From: Endomicrobium sp. | Lineage (GTDB): Bacteria; Elusimicrobiota; Endomicrobiia; Endomicrobiales; Endomicrobiaceae | Assembly (NCBI GenBank): GCA_031286985.1 | Contig: JAITTL010000021.1 | Location: 1 to 54,149, forward strand | Direction: 5' to 3' | DNA: 54,149 nucleotides | The notes under the pieces: generated by a model | The model's input: the letters and a program-made list of their open reading frames with translations, nothing else | Databases searched by the model: none | What the model was told of the DNA's origin: nothing | Part shown: positions 26,077 to 35,128 of the stretch, in pieces | How positions within the stretch are numbered: the first letter of the stretch is position 1 | How the letters are laid out: each line of letters starts with the position of its first letter | Made by a program: the position numbers and the translations under genes

Positions 26077-26163
26077 ATGAATTAATTGCAAAAACTGAGG
26101 ATATCTCCTAAAGAATTTGTGCTTACAATGATTTTTTGTGGAAGTGTTAAAAACATTGCGTAA
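26077..26163 (+). pseudogene. Probable tonB/tolA 5' relic
   Basis: ATG 26077 opens a frame reading M-N-stop-LQKLRISPKEFVLTMIFCG and ending at TAA 26161. The segment looks like the cytoplasmic tail plus membrane anchor that starts TonB/TolA proteins, and it sits exactly where such a gene follows exbB-exbD. The in-frame stop at codon 3 and the loss of everything after the anchor indicate decay. Identification rests on a short stretch and position only. Confidence 0.35.
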
Positions 26164-26345
26164 AGTTATTTTTTTAATTGGACGTTTTTATCTGAAATAA
26201 TTAAAAATCGTAAATGTTCTCACCCCAATGTGCTCCTTCTTGATTTCTATATTTTTCTCAAAGATCCTTTTTTCGCCAATTAACATTTTTATAACATGGG
26301 ACCGTATATGTAGATCTTGATTGAGAATGTTATAGTAGAAAGATA

Positions 26346-28178
26346 TTATTCCTCTTCGTCATTCTTGGAGGAACGTTTTCGTTGCAGATGGCTTAGAGCC
26401 TTTTTTCTCATGCGGATAGAAATTGGTGTGATCTCCACGAGTTCGTCTGGTGATATGTATTCAACTGCTTGTTCAAGATTCATCAATTTCGGAGGTGTAA
26501 GCATTGGTGCATCGTCTGAGCCTTTACTTCTCATATTGCTTAATTTTTTTAGTTTACACGGATTTACAACCAAATCATTATTTCTAGAATTTTGCCCTAT
26601 TATCATCCCTTCATATACTTCAACACCTGGGCCAATAAAAAGCTGTCCACTCATTTGCAAATTATCAAGTGCGTAAGCTGTAGCTTTACCATATTCTTTC
26701 GCTATAAACACGCCATTTGTTCTTAAATTTGAGACGTTAATTTTTGGCAGGTAATCATAAAAACTGTGATGCATAATGCCCTGTCCGTGAGTATTTGTTA
26801 GGAATTCATTTTTTAAACCTATCAATGCTCTGGATGGAATTATGTATTCGAGACGTACTCTATTTGCGTTTTCGTTTACTATGTTTTCAAGTTTTGCCGA
26901 TCTTTTTCCTATAAGTTCAAAAACAGCTCCCTGATATTGACTTTCTATATCTAAAGTGAGAAATTCAACAGGTTCACAGATTTTACCATCTTTTTCTTTG
27001 TATATTATCTCGGGAGATGAAACTGCAAGTTCAAATCCTTCACGGCGCATAGTTTCAATGAGAATGGTCAAATGTAGCTCACCTCTCCCTGAAACTTTAA
27101 ATCTCCCTTCTTCCTCTAACACTTCAATTTTTAATCCTACATTTATCTGTGCTTCCTTTTCTAATCGTGCTTTTATGTGTCTGCTTGTTAAAAATTTTCC
27201 TTCACGTCCAGCAAAAGGGGAATCATTTACAAGAAAATTCATAGAAATGGTAGGTTCATCTATCGAAAGTTTTGGTAGTGGCAAAATGTTATCAATGTTG
27301 CATACGGTATCACCAATCTCAACATTCTCAAGCCCAGATATTAACACTATATCCCCAGCTTCTGCCTGAGTGATTTCTTGTTTTGTGAGCCCAAAAAATT
27401 TATCTATACGAACTGCTTTTGTGATCTTTGGGGAGTTGACATTATCATTATTTACAAGTGCTATTGGTTGCCCTTTTTTTACAGATCCGTTTAAAATTCT
27501 GCCTATTCCAACATTGCCAAGAAAATTATTGTAATCGAGAATCGTTATTTGCATTTGAAGAGGTTTTTCAATATCTGCATCTGGTGGGGGAATATGAGAC
27601 AAAATTGTTGCAAAAACAGGTTCTATATCTTTACCTTTATCTTCTGCAGTTATGCTTGCCCAACCTTCGCGTCCTGATGCATAAAGTATTGGAAAATCAA
27701 GTTGTTTGTCGGTTGCATTAAGTTTTACAAATAAATCAAAAACACTGTCTACAGTCGTACTTGGGGTTGCATTAGGTCTGTCCATTTTATTAACGATAAC
27801 AATAGGTCTTAACCCAAGGGCAAGGGCTTTTTTTAATACAAAGCGAGTCTGCGGCATAGGGCCCTCATTAGCATCGACCATAAGTATTGCGCCATCGACC
27901 ATTTTTAATACCCTTTCTACCTCACCGCCAAAATCAGCATGTCCAGGGGTATCTACTATGTTTATGGTATTGCCTTTGTAATTTACCGATGTACATTTTG
28001 CAAGAATAGTTATACCTCTTTCTCTTTCAAGAGGGTTAGAGTCCAAAACCATGTCCTGGGCTTCATCAACTTTAGTACTAAATTGTCCTGAAAACTTCAA
28101 CAGAGAATCTACCATAGTTGTTTTTCCATGGTCTACATGGGCTATGATGGCAACATTTCTTACATCAATTCTTTTCAT
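26346..28178 (-). CDS. typA: Translational GTPase TypA/BipA
   Basis: 610 residues. G-domain motifs are AHVDHGKTT (G1), RERGITI (G2), DTPGHADF (G3) and NKMDRPNA (G4). Domain V and the BipA-specific C-terminal part ([31 protein letters not shown]) are complete. It is a ribosome-associated GTPase involved in subunit assembly and stress growth. It reads away from hldD; the 186-base divergent gap holds the hldD promoter and a small hairpin. No clear terminator follows it before the exbD side. Confidence 0.96.
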   Translation of the reverse strand: MKRIDVRNVAIIAHVDHGKTTMVDSLLKFSGQFSTKVDEAQDMVLDSNPLERERGITILAKCTSVNYKGNTINIVDTPGHADFGGEVERVLKMVDGAILMVDANEGPMPQTRFVLKKALALGLRPIVIVNKMDRPNATPSTTVDSVFDLFVKLNATDKQLDFPILYASGREGWASITAEDKGKDIEPVFATILSHIPPPDADIEKPLQMQITILDYNNFLGNVGIGRILNGSVKKGQPIALVNNDNVNSPKITKAVRIDKFFGLTKQEITQAEAGDIVLISGLENVEIGDTVCNIDNILPLPKLSIDEPTISMNFLVNDSPFAGREGKFLTSRHIKARLEKEAQINVGLKIEVLEEEGRFKVSGRGELHLTILIETMRREGFELAVSSPEIIYKEKDGKICEPVEFLTLDIESQYQGAVFELIGKRSAKLENIVNENANRVRLEYIIPSRALIGLKNEFLTNTHGQGIMHHSFYDYLPKINVSNLRTNGVFIAKEYGKATAYALDNLQMSGQLFIGPGVEVYEGMIIGQNSRNNDLVVNPCKLKKLSNMRSKGSDDAPMLTPPKLMNLEQAVEYISPDELVEITPISIRMRKKALSHLQRKRSSKNDEEE

Positions 28179-28215
28179 AATTTAGCTAAACCTATACCTT
28201 TCAAGATTAATCTAA

Positions 28216-28235
28216 GTGCTTGTATAAACAAGCAC
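28216..28235. promoter_or_regulatory. 8-bp perfect hairpin in the typA-hldD divergent region
   Basis: GTGCTTGT-ATAA-ACAAGCAC is a perfect inverted repeat about 40 bases upstream of typA. It lies in the likely typA leader and about 40 bases upstream of the hldD -35 box. It could be an operator or an RNA hairpin; no regulator is known. Confidence 0.35.
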
Positions 28236-28271
28236 ATCGTATTTTGTCGTGTCGCAACACAATTTAATTGA

Positions 28272-28300
28272 TTGACAGTGAAAAGTATCTTTTATACAAT
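28272..28300 (+). promoter_or_regulatory. Strong sigma-70 promoter for the hldD-led block
   Basis: TTGACA, exactly 17 bases, TACAAT: nearly consensus. Transcription would begin near 28307 and leave about 58 bases before ATG 28365. It probably drives the heptose/Kdo genes downstream. Confidence 0.75.
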
Positions 28301-28364
28301 ACACCGCTAAGCTGAAGAAGGCACAGTCTACCATATTTGGAACAGGTTTGAAAGTGGGGAGCAT

Positions 28365-29327
28365 ATGATAGTGTTGACCGGAGGAGCAGGGTTCATAGGT
28401 AGCTGTTTTTTGTGGAAACTAAATCATGAAGGTATAAGAGATATTTTGGTTGTTGATCATCTTGATGATAGTGAAAAATGGAAAAATTTGGTAGGTAAAA
28501 GTTATTCTGATTATATGCAAAAAGAAGATTTTTTTAATGTCGTTGTAAGTAGGCAACTCTCGAAACCTGAAGCAATCGTACACCTTGGCGCATGCAGTTA
28601 TACAACTTCTCTTGATGCGAATTATTATGTAAAAAACAATTATGAATATTCTAAAGTTCTCGCCCTGTGGGCTTTTGAAATGGGAATTCCTTTTATATAC
28701 GCGTCATCCGCTGCAACGTATGGAAATGGTGAGTTTGGTTATGATGACGATATATCCAAATTGCGGAAATTTTCCCCTATGAACATGTATGCTTTTTCTA
28801 AACATATGTTTGATTTGTGGCTTCTAAATAACAACTATATAAATAAAGTCACGGGAATAAAGTTTTTTAATGTTTTTGGTCCAAACGAATACCATAAAGG
28901 CGATATGCGAAGTGTAATTTGTAAGAATTATGAAAATATCGTCAATGATTGTTCTATAAAATTATTTAAATCTTACAAAACAGATTGTATGGATGGTCAA
29001 CAGAGCAGGGATTTTGTGTATATAAAGGATGTTGTTGACGTGATGTATTTTCTGTTTAAAAATCCACAAAAAACAGGATTGTTTAACCTTGGGACTGGCA
29101 AGCCAAGAACATGGATTGATGTTGCAAAATCGATGTTTGTGGCTGTGGGGAAAAAAGAGAATATAGAATATGTTGAGATGTCTAGCTCATTACGGTCAAA
29201 ATATCAGTATTTCACTTGTGCAAATATGGATAGTCTAAAAAGCGTAGGGTACACTGGACATTTTATGGAACTAGAAGACTCTGTTAGAGATTACTGTTGC
29301 TATTTAGAAAATAAATCTTATTTATGA
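28365..29327 (+). CDS. hldD: ADP-L-glycero-D-manno-heptose 6-epimerase
   Basis: 320 residues of the short-chain dehydrogenase fold. The nucleotide-binding GGAGFIGS is at the N-terminus, followed by the RfaD-type DHLDDSEKWKNL, IHASS-like HLGACSYTT and the catalytic YAFSKHMFD; FNVFGPNEYHKGDMRSV is typical of HldD. It converts ADP-D-glycero- to ADP-L-glycero-manno-heptose for LPS inner core. It is followed by the heptose kinase, giving a functional pair. Confidence 0.93.
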   Translation: MIVLTGGAGFIGSCFLWKLNHEGIRDILVVDHLDDSEKWKNLVGKSYSDYMQKEDFFNVVVSRQLSKPEAIVHLGACSYTTSLDANYYVKNNYEYSKVLALWAFEMGIPFIYASSAATYGNGEFGYDDDISKLRKFSPMNMYAFSKHMFDLWLLNNNYINKVTGIKFFNVFGPNEYHKGDMRSVICKNYENIVNDCSIKLFKSYKTDCMDGQQSRDFVYIKDVVDVMYFLFKNPQKTGLFNLGTGKPRTWIDVAKSMFVAVGKKENIEYVEMSSSLRSKYQYFTCANMDSLKSVGYTGHFMELEDSVRDYCCYLENKSYL

Positions 29328-29398
29328 CAATGTAAAAAATACAAAAGAATTTTGTGACTAAAAAATTTTTGAGATTGTATGATTTTTAAAGAGAATAT

Positions 29399-30382
29399 AT
29401 GAATTTTTTAGAGCTGATATCTTTGTTTAAAAAACAAGTTGTTTTGGTTGTAGGGGATGTGATGGTTGACAGGTTTATGTGGGGAAAAGTGAAAAGAATT
29501 TCTCCAGAAGCACCTGTTCCAATTGTGGAGATTGAAAGAGAAACTGAAGCACTTGGTGGTGCGGCAAATGTTGCAAATAATATAACGGCCTTGGGCGGTA
29601 AAGCGTTTATCGTTAGCGTAATAGCAGATGATGTTGCAGGAAAATCTTTAGTTGAAATGCTTATAGAGAAAAAAATTAGTCCTGATTATTTGATTTATGA
29701 TTCTTCAAGGCCATCGATTACAAAAACAAGAATCTTAGCATCAAGCCAGCAAGTTGTCAGGGTTGATAAAGAAGTAAGAGGATTTTTTAAACATGGTACC
29801 GAATTTAAAACTATAGCAAATATAGAAAAACTCATACCTAAATCGAATGCTGTAATAATCTCTGATTATGGAAAAGGGGTTGTGAGTCTTAAGGTTTTAA
29901 AGAAAACAATTTCCCTTGCAAACAAGTATAAGATTCCAATTGCAGTTGATCCAAAAATAGAACATTTCAAAAGATATAAAAAAGTCACAATAATTACGCC
30001 GAACGAGAAAGAGGCAATTGACGGTATGGGTGCAAGAAACATAAAAAATAATGAAGATATACTGAATTTAGGTACCAAAATCCTGAAAACGCTAAATTCG
30101 GATTCTGTTCTTATTACACGTGGAGAGAATGGTATGACTCTTATTGAGCCTAATAATAAAATTACAAATATTCCAACAAGAGCTAAAGAAGTTTACGATG
30201 TTACTGGTGCAGGCGATACTGTTATTTCTGCTATGGCGTTGGCGTTGGCGGCTAAATCAGATTTGTTAAATGCTGCCGAAATTGCAAATTTTGCAGCTGG
30301 AATAGTTGTTGGCAAACTTGGTACGGCTATGGTTAGTCACAATGAGCTAAAAAAAGCTATAACAGAGTTTCATAAAAAGTGA
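29399..30382 (+). CDS. rfaE1: D-glycero-beta-D-manno-heptose 7-phosphate kinase (HldE N-domain type)
   Basis: 327 residues of the PfkB/ribokinase fold: VVGDVMVDRFMWGKVKRISPEAPVP at the start, GGAANVANNI for substrate binding, and DVTGAGDTVISAMALAL as the C-terminal anion-hole signature. It phosphorylates heptose 7-phosphate at C1. The adenylyltransferase half is a separate gene at 4889. Its 3' end overlaps kdsB by 4 bases (GTGA). Confidence 0.93.
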   Translation: MNFLELISLFKKQVVLVVGDVMVDRFMWGKVKRISPEAPVPIVEIERETEALGGAANVANNITALGGKAFIVSVIADDVAGKSLVEMLIEKKISPDYLIYDSSRPSITKTRILASSQQVVRVDKEVRGFFKHGTEFKTIANIEKLIPKSNAVIISDYGKGVVSLKVLKKTISLANKYKIPIAVDPKIEHFKRYKKVTIITPNEKEAIDGMGARNIKNNEDILNLGTKILKTLNSDSVLITRGENGMTLIEPNNKITNIPTRAKEVYDVTGAGDTVISAMALALAAKSDLLNAAEIANFAAGIVVGKLGTAMVSHNELKKAITEFHKK

Positions 30383-31101
30383 AAATAGCTGTTATTATCC
30401 CATCAAGGTATGGGGCAAGCCGTTTCCCTGGCAAGCCATTGGTGTTGATAAAGGGCAAACCTCTTGTGCAGCATACAATAGATAGAGTTAGACGTTGTAA
30501 GAAAATCGATTTTGTTGCTGTTGCAACGGATGATAAGCGTGTTTATGATGCTGTAAAAAAGCAAAATTCTCATGTTTTCATGACACCTAAAACGTGTAAA
30601 AGTGGTACGGATAGAGTTGCTTTTATAGCTTCAAATTTTTTAAAAAGCTATAAAATCTTCATCAATGTACAGGGTGATGAGCCTCTGATAGACCCAAATC
30701 TTATAGACAAGCTTGCACTCACGCTTGAGGAGGACAAAAAATTGGAATGCGTGACCGCTGCGTTCAAGATAGATGAGGAAGCTACTATAAAAAGCCCGAA
30801 TGTGGCAAAGGTTGCTATTGGTAGGGATGGGTATGCGGTATATTTTTCCAGATCTGTAATTCCATATAATAGAGATAATGTGAAGATTAAATATTATAAA
30901 CATATTGGTATATACGGATATAGAAGAAAATTTTTATTGGAATTTTCAAAAAAAGAAATGTCGTTGTTGGAAAAGGCTGAATGTCTTGAACAGTTGAGGG
31001 CGTTGGAAAATGGTAAAAAAATAAAAGTTATTGTTGCAAAACATGATTCTATTGGGGTTGATATACCTAGTGACATTTTGAAAGTCGAAAAATATTTGTA
31101 G
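30379..31101 (+). CDS. kdsB: CMP-Kdo synthetase (3-deoxy-manno-octulosonate cytidylyltransferase)
   Basis: 240 residues. IIPSRYGASRFPGKPL is the nucleotide-binding N-terminus; FINVQGDEPLIDP and YFSRSVIPYNR are KdsB hallmarks, and the DIPSDILKVE C-terminus is present. It activates Kdo for transfer to lipid A. It starts with GTG inside the rfaE1 stop, so the genes are translationally coupled. kdsA follows directly. Confidence 0.95.
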   Translation: MKIAVIIPSRYGASRFPGKPLVLIKGKPLVQHTIDRVRRCKKIDFVAVATDDKRVYDAVKKQNSHVFMTPKTCKSGTDRVAFIASNFLKSYKIFINVQGDEPLIDPNLIDKLALTLEEDKKLECVTAAFKIDEEATIKSPNVAKVAIGRDGYAVYFSRSVIPYNRDNVKIKYYKHIGIYGYRRKFLLEFSKKEMSLLEKAECLEQLRALENGKKIKVIVAKHDSIGVDIPSDILKVEKYL

Positions 31102-31133
31102 CTGTTTTTGTGTATCGATATGAGGTAAACAAG

Positions 31134-31955
31134 ATGCATAGACATGTAAGGATTGATGAAAATATTGTTTTAGCTAATGATAATCCTGTGGTTATTATAG
31201 CTGGACCGTGTGTCATTGAGAGCCAACAGCATTCCTTAGAATTAGCCGCCAACTTAAAAAAAATAACGTCTGAATTAAAGATGCCATTCATTTTTAAAGC
31301 TTCATATGATAAAGCCAACCGTTTGTCGTGTTGTTCCTATAGAGGGCCAGGTATAGAAGACGGCCTTGAAATTCTTTCTAAAATTAAAAAAAAGTTAAAA
31401 ATTCCTGTTATTACAGATGTACATACCGAAAATCAAGTGCCAAAAGTTGCACAGGTTGTGGATTTTTTGCAAATACCAGCCCTTTTGTCTAGACAAACAG
31501 ATTTAATAAAGGCATGTGCGCTTACAGGCAAACCTATTAATATCAAAAAAGGACAATTTTTAGCACCTGAAGATATGGATAATATTATAAAAAAAGCTGA
31601 AACTTTTGGTAATAGAAGCTTATCTATTACTGAAAGAGGAGTTTCTTTTGGTTATCGTAACTTAGTTGTAGATTTTAGAAACTTAGAAATAATGAAACAA
31701 ACAAAGTACCCTGTTATTTTTGATGCAACGCACAGTGTTCAAATTCCTGGTGGGCAGGGGGTATGTAGCGGAGGGAATAGAGAGTTTATTTTCCCTCTCT
31801 CAAGGGCGGCCGTGGCAGTAGGTATTGCAGCATTGTTTTTAGAAGTTCACGAAAATCCTGATCAAGCTCTTTCAGATGGAGCAAATAGTTTGAATTTAAA
31901 GCATTTTAAAAAATTGCTTGAATGTATCAAAAATATAGATAAAATTATTAAATAA
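31134..31955 (+). CDS. kdsA: 2-dehydro-3-deoxyphosphooctonate aldolase (Kdo-8-P synthase)
   Basis: 273 residues. IIAGPCVIESQQ, FKASYDKANR, TDVHTENQ, FLQIPALLSRQTDL, NIKKGQFLAPEDM and FDATHSVQIPGG form the complete DAHP/KDOP synthase core; the KANR type of motif favours Kdo-8-P synthase. It condenses arabinose 5-phosphate with PEP. GAGGT at about 31122 supports ATG 31134 over the open GTG at 31110. Confidence 0.95.
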   Translation: MHRHVRIDENIVLANDNPVVIIAGPCVIESQQHSLELAANLKKITSELKMPFIFKASYDKANRLSCCSYRGPGIEDGLEILSKIKKKLKIPVITDVHTENQVPKVAQVVDFLQIPALLSRQTDLIKACALTGKPINIKKGQFLAPEDMDNIIKKAETFGNRSLSITERGVSFGYRNLVVDFRNLEIMKQTKYPVIFDATHSVQIPGGQGVCSGGNREFIFPLSRAAVAVGIAALFLEVHENPDQALSDGANSLNLKHFKKLLECIKNIDKIIK

Positions 31956-32024
31956 ATCCACTAATTGCGAAAAATTTAGATAAATGTTGTTTTAAAAAGT
32001 TAATTAATCACGATAAGCTAGCTA

Positions 32025-32591
32025 ATGTTAAAGTGGCGAGAACAAATGATGAGTGATAAAAGAAATATAATAATGAAAAAGGCAAAAAATATTAAACTTT
32101 TAGCTTGTGACGTTGATGGTGTTTTGACTCGAGGAGAAATAATAATTCTAGATAGAGGTTCTGAGTTAAAAATATGGAATGTTAAAGATGGAATGGGTTA
32201 CAACGAACTTTTAAAAACGGTTCCAAAGATTAAAACAGCATGGATAACTGGAAGACAATCCAATCAGGTCGAGAAACGTGCAAAGGATATGGGGATTGAT
32301 TATCTTATTCAAAATTGTGTCAATAAGAAAAAGGCGTTAGAAAAGATACTAAAAAAAAATAATTTGTCTATGACGGAAACTGCATATATGGGTGATGATG
32401 TAGTAGATCTATCTGTTTTAAAAGCGGTAGGATTTTCGACATGCCCTATCGATGCGTGTGAGGATGTAAAAAAAAATGTTGATTACATTTCATCTTTTGA
32501 AGGTGGAAAAGGTGCCATGAGAGAAATAATAGAGATTGTTATGCGAGCGAAAGGTGAATGGCAAAAGGCTTTGTCAAGATATACATGTTAG
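32025..32591 (+). CDS. kdsC: Kdo-8-phosphate phosphatase (HAD family)
   Basis: 188 residues. HAD motifs: CDVDGVLT (nucleophile Asp), WITGRQS, a lysine in the NCVNKKKALEKIL stretch, and YMGDDVVDLSVL. The short cap-less form and position after kdsA fit KdsC, which releases Kdo. FEGGKGAMREIIE is the usual KdsC end. Starts at 32025, 32046 and 32073 are all possible; none has a strong ribosome site. The gene completes the kdsB-kdsA-kdsC series. Confidence 0.9.
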   Translation: MLKWREQMMSDKRNIIMKKAKNIKLLACDVDGVLTRGEIIILDRGSELKIWNVKDGMGYNELLKTVPKIKTAWITGRQSNQVEKRAKDMGIDYLIQNCVNKKKALEKILKKNNLSMTETAYMGDDVVDLSVLKAVGFSTCPIDACEDVKKNVDYISSFEGGKGAMREIIEIVMRAKGEWQKALSRYTC

Positions 32592-32736
32592 ACTTTACAA
32601 AAATTCGTAGAAAGTTTTACTGTTATGGTGCATTTGTTTTTTTTAAATTATTTTATGTATCCAGTTTAAGAAATTATCCGGAGCGATCAATGCGTTTTCA
32701 TAAAGGATGGAAAACAAGGCTTAAATAAAGGTAAGT

Positions 32737-33783
32737 ATGAATTTTTGGAAAAGGTCTTGCAATATATTTTTTATGTGTATATGGTTTGTTTGTGTATTAG
32801 CCGGGTGTAAAACTGAAAAAGCTCCCGTGGGACGGGTTCGACGTGGTTTTAATCAAATTATAGAAAAATTTACGATAGTGCAGACCAGTAAAGGGAAATT
32901 AAAAATTATATTGGAAGCAGAATCTGCTATCATGGATGGAGATAAAGGTGTTGCTCATGCAAAATTTGTCAAAGCAAAAATTTATGATAATGGTAAATTT
33001 GCCTCAATGTTGACTGCAGAAGTTGCAAACATAGATATGGTTACAAATGATGTTTATTGTGCAGGTAAGTGTGTTTTGGATAGTGCAAATAATGAACATT
33101 TAGAAACTACTGATTTAATGTACAGTGCGGGTAAAGATTTAATTTACAGTAACAATAGTGTAAAGATTACAAGATCTGGAGAGATATTGTATGGCACGAG
33201 TTTTAGATCAAACACAAAACTCGATAAGATTACCGTTGAAAATCAAAAAACGGTGCTTAAAGAGAGGGCTGTGGTAACAGGGGATAAGCTGGAATTAAAA
33301 AGGGAAAATGGTAATATTGCAACTTGTAAAGGTAACTCAAAGATTTTTAATAAAGATGTTACAATTACAGCTGATAAAATAGCTTATAACGAGATGAAAT
33401 CTGATGTTTATGCATCTGGTAATGTTAATTTGTCATCCAAAAATCAAAAAGAAGGAACATTTCAAGCGTATGGTAATTTTGCGCAGTATAGTGTCGTTAG
33501 TCAAAAAGGGGAAATGTGTGAAGATGTTAAGGTAATCAGTGAAGATGAAAAAAGCATCTGTACTATTTATGCGGATAAAATCAACACGAGTAAAAATGGG
33601 CAAACAATAAATGTTGATGCCTGTCAAACAATCGAAAAAAGACCAACTGCAACAATTTTCAGCAGTGTTTTTGATGGAGATTTTATAGCGGACAAAATGA
33701 TGCTATCTTATGATGGGAGTAAAGAGCAAAAAAAAATAAATATGAGTGGAAATGTTTCAGCACATATTAAAATAAAAGATTAG
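32737..33783 (+). CDS. LptC/LptA-like LPS transport lipoprotein (possible fusion)
   Basis: 348 residues. A hydrophobic leader ends in VLAGC with C24, a lipoprotein site. The first half (about 40-175) resembles LptC/YrbK (ESAIMDGDKGVAHAKFVKAKIYDNG, then VYCAGKCVL). The second half (about 175-345) has OstA/LptA repeats: AVVTGDKLELKRENG, ITADKIAYNEMKSDVYASG and ADKMMLSYDGSKEQKKINMSG. LptC and LptA normally form the periplasmic beta-jellyroll bridge that carries LPS from LptB2FG to the outer membrane. Here both parts appear in one lipidated protein, directly before lptB. The assignment is by fold pattern and position. Confidence 0.75.
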   Translation: MNFWKRSCNIFFMCIWFVCVLAGCKTEKAPVGRVRRGFNQIIEKFTIVQTSKGKLKIILEAESAIMDGDKGVAHAKFVKAKIYDNGKFASMLTAEVANIDMVTNDVYCAGKCVLDSANNEHLETTDLMYSAGKDLIYSNNSVKITRSGEILYGTSFRSNTKLDKITVENQKTVLKERAVVTGDKLELKRENGNIATCKGNSKIFNKDVTITADKIAYNEMKSDVYASGNVNLSSKNQKEGTFQAYGNFAQYSVVSQKGEMCEDVKVISEDEKSICTIYADKINTSKNGQTINVDACQTIEKRPTATIFSSVFDGDFIADKMMLSYDGSKEQKKINMSGNVSAHIKIKD

Positions 33784-33788
33784 ATAAA

Positions 33789-34508
33789 ATGATATTGAGA
33801 ACAGAAAAATTATTTAAAAAATATAAATACAGAACAGTTGTGAACGGAGTAAGCATAAATGTAAAGCAGGGTGAAATTGTTGGATTATTAGGTCCTAATG
33901 GGGCAGGTAAGACTACAACTTTTTATATGACAGTTGGTCTTATAAAACCCCATGAAGGGAATGTCTATCTTGATGAAATAGAAATAACTAACAGAGCTAT
34001 GTATCAAAGGGCTAGGTTAGGAATAGGTTATCTTTCTCAAGAACCGTCTATATTTAGAGGACTTAGCGTCGAGGATAATTTGGTATCAATAGCTCAAACG
34101 CTTCCGATCTCAAAATTTGAGCAAAAGAAAAAAGTAAATATGTTGCTTGAAGATTTTGGTCTTACAAAATTGTGTCGGCAATTAAGTGTTACCCTGTCGG
34201 GAGGGGAAAAAAGAAGGCTTGAGATTGCAAGATCACTTATCACGGATCCTAAGTTTTTACTTTTAGATGAGCCATTTGTTGGGATTGATCCTATAACAGT
34301 TGATGATATTCAAAAAATAATTAAGATGTTGAAAGAAAAAGGGCTTGGAATTCTTATAACAGATCACAATGTTAGAGAGACACTTGAAATTATAGATAGA
34401 GCGTATATAATTTATGATGGAGAGATTTTGCTTGATGGAAATGTAGAAGAATTACTTAAAAATTCTAATGCGAGAAGAATATATCTTGGTGATAATTTTA
34501 AAATGTAA
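33789..34508 (+). CDS. lptB: LPS export ABC transporter ATPase
   Basis: 239 residues. Walker A GPNGAGKTT, signature LSGGEKRRLEIARSL, Walker B LLLDEPFVGIDP and switch His in ITDHNVRETLEI. GIGYLSQEPSIFRGLSVEDN is characteristic of LptB. It powers extraction of LPS from the inner membrane with LptF/LptG, which are not in this window. It begins 5 bases after the LptC/A-like gene. In Proteobacteria rpoN often follows; here hpf follows after 50 bases. Confidence 0.95.
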   Translation: MILRTEKLFKKYKYRTVVNGVSINVKQGEIVGLLGPNGAGKTTTFYMTVGLIKPHEGNVYLDEIEITNRAMYQRARLGIGYLSQEPSIFRGLSVEDNLVSIAQTLPISKFEQKKKVNMLLEDFGLTKLCRQLSVTLSGGEKRRLEIARSLITDPKFLLLDEPFVGIDPITVDDIQKIIKMLKEKGLGILITDHNVRETLEIIDRAYIIYDGEILLDGNVEELLKNSNARRIYLGDNFKM

Positions 34509-34558
34509 TTGCTCTCATAGGTATGAATATAAAAAATGGCTTGTATTAGGAGAAAAAA

Positions 34559-35110
34559 ATGCGAATTAATATCACGGCTAGGCATCTAAAACTTACGGAT
34601 TCTATTGATTCTTATGTGCGAAAAAAACTCATAAAATGTGGTAGATTTTGTAGTGAAGATGATATGTGGTCACATGTAATATTATCAGTTGAAAAAAATA
34701 GACAAATTACAGAGGTTGTTTTACATGTTGGGAAATTTTTGTTTAGAGCAAAAGATCAATCTGTAGATTTGTATGCTTCAATAGATTTAGCTATCGATAA
34801 ACTTGAAAAACAACTAAAAAAGCAAAAAGAAACCTCAAAAATTCATAGAAAAAATAATTTAAAACTTTTAAAAAATCAATACCGTAACGAAGAAGTATTT
34901 TCTTATGATATTATGGAGGACTCAAGAACAAAAATCTCAGAGATAAAGCGTTTCGATTTAAAACCTGTAAGTGTAGGAGAAGCTATTATAGAGATGGATA
35001 ATCTTGGATATAGAGTTTATATGTTTAAAGATATATCAAATGATAAGGTAAACGTTCTTTATCGCAATGATAGTGGGTCAGTGGTTCTTTTAGAACCCAA
35101 CGAAATGTAA
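34559..35110 (+). CDS. hpf: Ribosome hibernation promoting factor, long form
   Basis: 183 residues. The N-terminal HPF/RaiA domain (INITARHLKLTDSIDSYVRKKL, then DLYASIDLAIDKLEKQLKKQK) is followed by a linker and the C-terminal dimerisation domain (KRFDLKPVSVGEAIIEMDNL ... LYRNDSGSVVLLEP). Long HPF alone can pair 70S ribosomes into inactive 100S dimers. AGGAG lies before ATG 34559. ptsN follows after 18 bases. Confidence 0.93.
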   Translation: MRINITARHLKLTDSIDSYVRKKLIKCGRFCSEDDMWSHVILSVEKNRQITEVVLHVGKFLFRAKDQSVDLYASIDLAIDKLEKQLKKQKETSKIHRKNNLKLLKNQYRNEEVFSYDIMEDSRTKISEIKRFDLKPVSVGEAIIEMDNLGYRVYMFKDISNDKVNVLYRNDSGSVVLLEPNEM

Positions 35111-35128
35111 ATATAAGAGGAGAAAGAC

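Noticed and set aside
26956-27369. 137-residue + strand frame inside typA
   Set aside because: Antisense to the conserved TypA coding sequence, without its own start signals.
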